Positions 23,909-27,232 of a DNA stretch of 27,232 bases are shown one piece after another. Origin of the DNA: W11650 sp041844915. GTDB lineage: Bacteria; Bacillota; Clostridia; Lachnospirales; Vallitaleaceae. Location: positions 1-27,232 of the forward strand of contig JBGZBY010000076.1 in assembly GCA_041844915.1 (NCBI GenBank), written 5' to 3'. Each line of letters opens with the position of its first letter. Position 1 is the first letter of the stretch. Both the position numbers and the translations under genes were made by a program. Below the pieces are notes generated by a model. That model was given only the letters and a program-made list of their open reading frames with translations. It searched no databases and had not been told where the DNA came from.

Positions 23909-24095
23909 CGAGAAGCCGCTGGAAAAATACTGGGGCTTTGGGCGGCTGATAGGAGCGAAAAGGGCTTGCTTGAAGGCAAAGATAAGCGAAAAACCCTGCC
24001 GAAGCAAAGGGAATCCGGCAGACGAAGGAGCCATGATAAAAAGCAGATGCGAAAAGCCCTGTGAAAGGCCTTGGAATGAACAAGGAAGCTTTTAA
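23856..24095 (+). CDS. Possible small Cys-rich basic peptide spanning both repeats
   Basis: A 79-codon frame with ATG 2 nt after AAAGGAG (23847-23853), a spacing shorter than normal. The predicted peptide is strongly basic with eight Cys, four of them spaced CxxxCxxxCxxxC at residues 6-18. MIKSRCEKPC occurs twice, exactly 59 codons apart and in the same frame, because a 1-nt difference between the repeat copies restores the phase. It resembles no family I know. It may be a chance frame in a repeated non-coding spacer; the repeated start-like context is the only positive sign. Confidence 0.2.
   Translation: MIKSRCEKPCKRRCKRPCEKPLEKYWGFGRLIGAKRACLKAKISEKPCRSKGNPADEGAMIKSRCEKPCERPWNEQGSF
23981..24073 (+). 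repeat. Intergenic direct repeat, copy B
   Basis: A 93-bp partner of 23803-23908, offset by 178 bp. It keeps the CTGCCG/CGGCAG inverted repeat and the GGAG-CC-ATG context. Between the copies is 72 bp of purine-rich sequence. It ends about 110 bp before the shikimate kinase start. Confidence 0.85.
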
Positions 24096-24181
24096 CAGAG
24101 TGTGCAGGAGTGTTTTGATGAAAAATATAGCCGGATATAGCGAGAGCTGGAATTTAAAATCAAATAAAAGAGGAAAGCAAA

Positions 24182-24718
24182 ATGGATGAGAAAAATATCG
24201 TATTAGTCGGTATGTCCGGCTCGGGAAAATCAACTCTAGGTGTGATTTTGGCTAAAAGGCTGGGCTATGATTTTGTCGATACCGATTTATTGATTCAGCA
24301 AAAGCATAAAAAGCTGCTTCAAGAGATTATTGATACAGAGGGCAATGAAGAATTTGCCCGAAAGGAGGAAGCGCTTTTGGCGGAAATCAATTTTGCGCGT
24401 ACCGTTATCTCGACAGGAGGGAGTGCGGTTTATTATGAAAGAGCCATGCAAAATTTGAAGGAAAATGGAATTATTCTTTATTTGGCGGTATCCTATGATG
24501 AGATACTGCGGCGGATTGGCTCGCCGAAGGATCGCGGCATTCTGATACCAGAGGGTTTGACCTTGGAGGATGTTTGTCGGGAGAGAGAGCCGCTTTATCA
24601 GAAATATGCCGATATTATCCTGCCGGTGGAAAGAGAAGAAACGGAAACAACGGTCAGGAGGCTACAGCGAGCACTGGGGCAGTATTGGGAGAATTTCAAA
24701 ACAGGCGCAGAGGGTTGA
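24182..24718 (+). CDS. aroK: Shikimate kinase
   Basis: Phosphorylates shikimate with ATP in chorismate and aromatic amino acid synthesis. The 178-residue NMP-kinase-fold protein has the P-loop GMSGSGKS at 10-17 and the Asp pair DTD (33-35). It also has Arg60 in EEFARKEEALL, the shikimate-binding STGGSAV (third Gly replaced by Ser, as in some Firmicutes), a lid Arg in SPKDRG (118) and REPLYQKYAD with Arg136. Length is normal. GAGGAAAG precedes the ATG. No other aro genes are in the window, so it is a detached member of the pathway. Confidence 0.9.
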   Translation: MDEKNIVLVGMSGSGKSTLGVILAKRLGYDFVDTDLLIQQKHKKLLQEIIDTEGNEEFARKEEALLAEINFARTVISTGGSAVYYERAMQNLKENGIILYLAVSYDEILRRIGSPKDRGILIPEGLTLEDVCREREPLYQKYADIILPVEREETETTVRRLQRALGQYWENFKTGAEG

Positions 24719-24851
24719 TAAATTTATTTGCCGGGCAGCTAGGCGGCAAAACGACAACTGCGGAGAGCGGCAGAGAAGCAAAAGAGAAGAAGTAAAGAGA
24801 AGCCTTCCCAAAAAGAAGGTGAAGTCAAGCAATAGGTAAAGGAAGATTACA

Positions 24852-26729
24852 ATGTGTGGATTTGTTGGCTTTATTGACGATATTGAGAAAAAAGAGCAAA
24901 TAATCAAAAAAATGGCGGATAAAATCATCCATCGAGGGCCGGACGAGGAGGGCTATTATGCAGAGGGTAGAGTAGCGCTGGGCTTTCGGCGATTGAGCAT
25001 CGTAGATTTGGAATTGTCGCATCAGCCGATGAGAAGTCAGGATCAGAAGAAAGTATTGGTATTTAATGGGGAGATTTACAATTATCAGGAGCTTAAAGAG
25101 GAGCTTCTGGCGATGGGCAGAACCTTCCAGACCAATGGAGATACGGAGGTGCTGCTGGCTGCCTATGAAGCCTTTGGCAAAGAGGTATTAAATAAGCTGC
25201 GGGGAATGTTTGCTTTTGCCGTTTACGATACCGAGAAAAAAGAGCTTTTTGCTGCCAGAGATTATTTTGGTATTAAACCATTTTATTATGCGCCGAATAT
25301 GGGGGGGAGCTTTTTATTCGGCTCGGAGATTAAAGCGCTTTTGCCGCATCCTAATTTTGTGAAGGAGCTTGATGAGGCGGCGCTGGAAAGCTATTTATCC
25401 TTTCAATATGCGGTGACCAGCGATTGCTTTTTCAAGGGAGTCAAGAAGCTGCCGCCGGCGCATTATTTGGTTTTCAATGAGCAGGGCTGCAATATATACC
25501 GTTACTGGGAGCCGAAATTTGCCGAGCGGGAAATCGCGTTAGAGGAAGCGGTTGAAGCGATCGACCAAACCATACAGGAATCTGTAGAGGCGCATAAAAT
25601 AGCGGATGTCGAGGTCGGCTGCTTTCTTTCTTCGGGGGTTGATTCCAGCTATGTGGCATCGGTCTTTTCCGGAAATCGCAAGACCTTTACCGTAGGCTTT
25701 GACTATGAGAGCTATAATGAAACGGAATATGCTAAAAATTTATCAAAAAAGATAGGCGTCGAGTGTTACGATAAAATTATCACGCTCAAGGAGTATTGGG
25801 AGATACTGCCGGCTTTGCAGTACCATTTGGATGAGCCGCTGGCGGATCCTTCGGCAATCGCGCTTTATTTTGTGTCGAATATTGCCAAGGATTATGTTAA
25901 GGTAGTTATGTCGGGAGAGGGGGCCGACGAGCTTTTCGGCGGCTATCGTATTTACCATGAGCCGCTTAGTCTGGAAAAATATGAGAAGGTACCGAAACTG
26001 CTTAGGAAGGGAATTGCGGCGGCGGCCGGACTTTTGCCGGAGGTCAAGGGAAAAAGCTTTTTGCGGAGAGGCGCGCAGACGGTAGAGGAGCGTTTTATCG
26101 GCAATGCCAATATTTTTTCAGTTAAGGAAAGGCGTGCCCTTTTGAAATACCCGACGGCGGCAAGAACGCCGCAAGAGATCACCGAGCCTTTCTATGATAA
26201 GGTTAGGGGGCAGCATGACATCACCAAGATGCAGTATTTGGATCTGCATTTGTGGATGGTGGGAGATATTCTTTTAAAAGCGGATAAGATGAGTATGGCA
26301 AATTCTCTGGAATTGCGCGTGCCCTTCTTAGATAAAGAGGTAATGGCGCTGGCCAGCAGTTTGCCGGTGTCTTATCGGGTTAATCGCAAGAACACGAAAT
26401 ACGCCATGCGTCTGGCTGCCGGACGGCATTTGCCGGAGGAGGTGGCAAGCCGAAGAAAACTGGGCTTTCCGGTTCCGATCAGGATCTGGCTTCGGCAGGA
26501 TAAATTTTATTATTTGGTCAGAGCGGCGTTTTCTTCGGAAATTGCCGAGCGCTTTTTTTATACGGACAAGCTGATACGTCTGTTGGAGCGGCATCGGGCG
26601 GAGGAAGCGGATAATAGCCGCAAGATATGGACGATTTACATGTTTTTGCTATGGTATGAAAAATATTTTTCCGACGCCTGTGAGTTGGAAGCGCGAATCA
26701 AGGAGGTCTTTGAGGAAACGGAGGTCTGA
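24852..26729 (+). CDS. asnB: Asparagine synthetase, glutamine-hydrolysing
   Basis: Converts aspartate, glutamine and ATP to asparagine and glutamate. The 625-residue protein begins MCGFVGF, so Cys2 becomes the N-terminal nucleophile of the class II glutaminase domain. That domain also has RGPDEEG, FNGEIYN and GDTEV. The synthetase half has the PPi-loop SGVDSS at 261-266 and SGEGADELFGGY near 354-365. The synthetase domain is complete, including KADKMSMANSLELRVPFLD. AGGAAG precedes the ATG. A 133-bp spacer separates it from aroK, and it is followed by only weak terminator candidates until 27016. Confidence 0.96.
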   Translation: MCGFVGFIDDIEKKEQIIKKMADKIIHRGPDEEGYYAEGRVALGFRRLSIVDLELSHQPMRSQDQKKVLVFNGEIYNYQELKEELLAMGRTFQTNGDTEVLLAAYEAFGKEVLNKLRGMFAFAVYDTEKKELFAARDYFGIKPFYYAPNMGGSFLFGSEIKALLPHPNFVKELDEAALESYLSFQYAVTSDCFFKGVKKLPPAHYLVFNEQGCNIYRYWEPKFAEREIALEEAVEAIDQTIQESVEAHKIADVEVGCFLSSGVDSSYVASVFSGNRKTFTVGFDYESYNETEYAKNLSKKIGVECYDKIITLKEYWEILPALQYHLDEPLADPSAIALYFVSNIAKDYVKVVMSGEGADELFGGYRIYHEPLSLEKYEKVPKLLRKGIAAAAGLLPEVKGKSFLRRGAQTVEERFIGNANIFSVKERRALLKYPTAARTPQEITEPFYDKVRGQHDITKMQYLDLHLWMVGDILLKADKMSMANSLELRVPFLDKEVMALASSLPVSYRVNRKNTKYAMRLAAGRHLPEEVASRRKLGFPVPIRIWLRQDKFYYLVRAAFSSEIAERFFYTDKLIRLLERHRAEEADNSRKIWTIYMFLLWYEKYFSDACELEARIKEVFEETEV

Positions 26730-27015
26730 ATGCATTTTTCCAAGACAAAGCATTTGGCAGATCAGGAAAAGCTGGGCAAAGGCGATGTAAGCTAGCCTTC
26801 GGGCGGCTAGCAGAGACTTGGTATTTTACTTCCGGTGAAAATTTCGGTAGAAGGGTTTAGAAATCCCTTTGTGGATGGAGAATAGAAAACAAAGGTGTTT
26901 TCTGCAACTGGAAAATTGGTTCTGGAGATACGAATAGCAGGCTAAGGGAAAGAAAAGGATGGGAAAAAATTAAAAGTTGTAAAATAAAGTGTCAGTATTA
27001 CAAATAAAAATTTAG
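26730..27015. other. 286-bp spacer after asnB
   Basis: No gene is supported. A 7-bp hairpin, GCTAGCC (26791-26797) and GGCTAGC (26805-26811), lacks a T-run. Two small imperfect stems near 26831-26876 have no recognised RNA-family pattern. AT content rises toward the insertion element at the window end. Confidence 0.4.
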
Positions 27016-27060
27016 TTACGGGAAAAAGAATCCAGCGAGGATGGATTCTTTTTCCCGTAA
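27016..27060. terminator. Strong bidirectional terminator between asnB and the IS30-type transposase
   Basis: An 18-bp perfect stem: TTACGGGAAAAAGAATCC at 27016-27033 with its complement at 27043-27060, and a 9-nt loop. The A-run and T-run lie inside the arms on either side, so it can act in both directions. It would block asnB transcripts from entering the transposase gene. Confidence 0.8.
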
Positions 27061-27067
27061 AATAAAA

Positions 27068-27143
27068 GATACATAATACGTTTTTTGTGTTATATTGTTA
27101 ATCTCGACAAAAACAAAGAACACAAAAGGAAGTATTATGTATC
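27068..27143 (+). promoter_or_regulatory. Long leader hairpin burying the transposase ribosome binding site and start codon
   Basis: GATACATAATAC (27068-27079) pairs perfectly with GTATTATGTATC (27132-27143), which contains the ATG. Inside it, TTTTGTGTT (27083-27091) pairs with AACACAAAA (27119-27127). Only GGAA of the AAAGGAA site remains in the small internal loop. A weak -10 (TATATT, 27091-27096) lies in the apical part, so a transcript from it would lack the left arm. Confidence 0.6.
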
Positions 27144-27232
27144 AAATGAATTATACCACAAAAAGAACAAAAGGCAAACATTTAACGGAAGTAGAACGGG
27201 GAAAAATTGAAATCTTATTAAAACAAAAGAAA
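27137..27232 (+). CDS. IS30-family transposase, N-terminal part (3' end outside window)
   Basis: The 32 visible codons read MYQMNYTTKRTKGKHLTEVE and then RGKIEILLKQKK. The KGKHLTxxERxKIExLLKQ pattern is the start of the N-terminal helix-turn-helix of IS30-family transposases, which bind the element ends. AAAGGA (27125-27130) is 6 nt before the ATG, but both lie in the hairpin described at 27068-27143. The frame is open to the last base, so whether the gene is complete cannot be judged. Confidence 0.8.
   Translation, partial: MYQMNYTTKRTKGKHLTEVERGKIEILLKQKK

Larger units (their letters stand above)
27061..27232 (+). mobile_element. 5' end of an IS30-family insertion sequence (runs off the window)
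   Basis: The AT-rich segment carries the beginning of an IS30-type transposase gene. The exact left end and its terminal inverted repeat cannot be fixed without the right end, so the start given here is only the edge of the terminator stem. Confidence 0.5.

Noticed and set aside
23459..24233. Overlapping minus-strand frames through the repeat spacer
   Set aside because: They run into the glycosyltransferase and shikimate kinase genes, contain repeat-derived Phe/Ser/Leu-rich sequence, and have no initiation signals.
24570..24839. Alternative + strand frames at the end of aroK
   Set aside because: They overlap the conserved C-terminal part of shikimate kinase, lack ribosome binding sites, and give Arg/Gly-rich products without motifs.

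Overview
The window looks like chromosomal DNA of a moderate-GC anaerobic Firmicute (class Clostridia, probably Lachnospiraceae-like). Grounds: a bacterial V-type (A/V) ATPase operon instead of F-type genes at this locus, the Gram-positive dgt-dnaG-sigA-trmK cluster, a cell-wall amidase with a copper-amine-oxidase-like N-terminal domain, a DUF368/PopT lipid-carrier transporter, and strong AGGAGG-type ribosome binding sites. Every credible gene is on the + strand. No tRNA, rRNA or CRISPR array was seen.

Layout. 1-5984: the 3' part of a V-ATPase operon, in the order (I tail) K-F-E-A-B-D. The I tail is interrupted by a 12-bp tandem repeat and is out of frame; a partial copy of the 5' end of ntpD lies just before ntpD. 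6067-7372: an OFA/OxlT-type MFS transporter with a strong terminator. 7467-7921: a single-domain cupin with its own promoter and a palindrome. 8278-10218: an N-acetylmuramoyl-L-alanine amidase. 10242-11160: a small ORF of unknown function, then a clostridial conserved gene whose last 33 codons are in another frame after an A7 run.

11164-13050: an accessory island. An AT-rich AlbA_2/ATPase-like regulator gene and gene debris sit between two nearly identical 95/97-bp direct repeats, each made of a long imperfect hairpin followed by a 13-bp bidirectional terminator. This is the most unusual structure in the window.

13220-20092: a probable housekeeping transcription unit: ferritin-like protein, dGTPase-like HD hydrolase, DNA primase, primary sigma factor, tRNA m1A22 methyltransferase and a TGS/PRK-type nucleoside kinase, tightly spaced. 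20224-26729: a small two-helix membrane protein, DUF368 transporter, exodeoxyribonuclease III, GT4 glycosyltransferase, shikimate kinase and asparagine synthetase B. These are separated by long purine-rich spacers, one of which carries a roughly 100-bp direct repeat that may encode a small Cys-rich basic peptide.

27016-27232: a strong bidirectional terminator and the start of an IS30-family transposase, whose ribosome binding site and start codon are buried in a long hairpin.

No clearly new multi-gene system is visible. The best candidates for something undescribed are the hairpin-terminator repeat that brackets the AlbA_2 gene, the homopolymer frameshift in the gene beside it, and the frameshifting SQNK repeat in the ntpI tail. 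All family assignments are from recognisable motifs; no database search was run.
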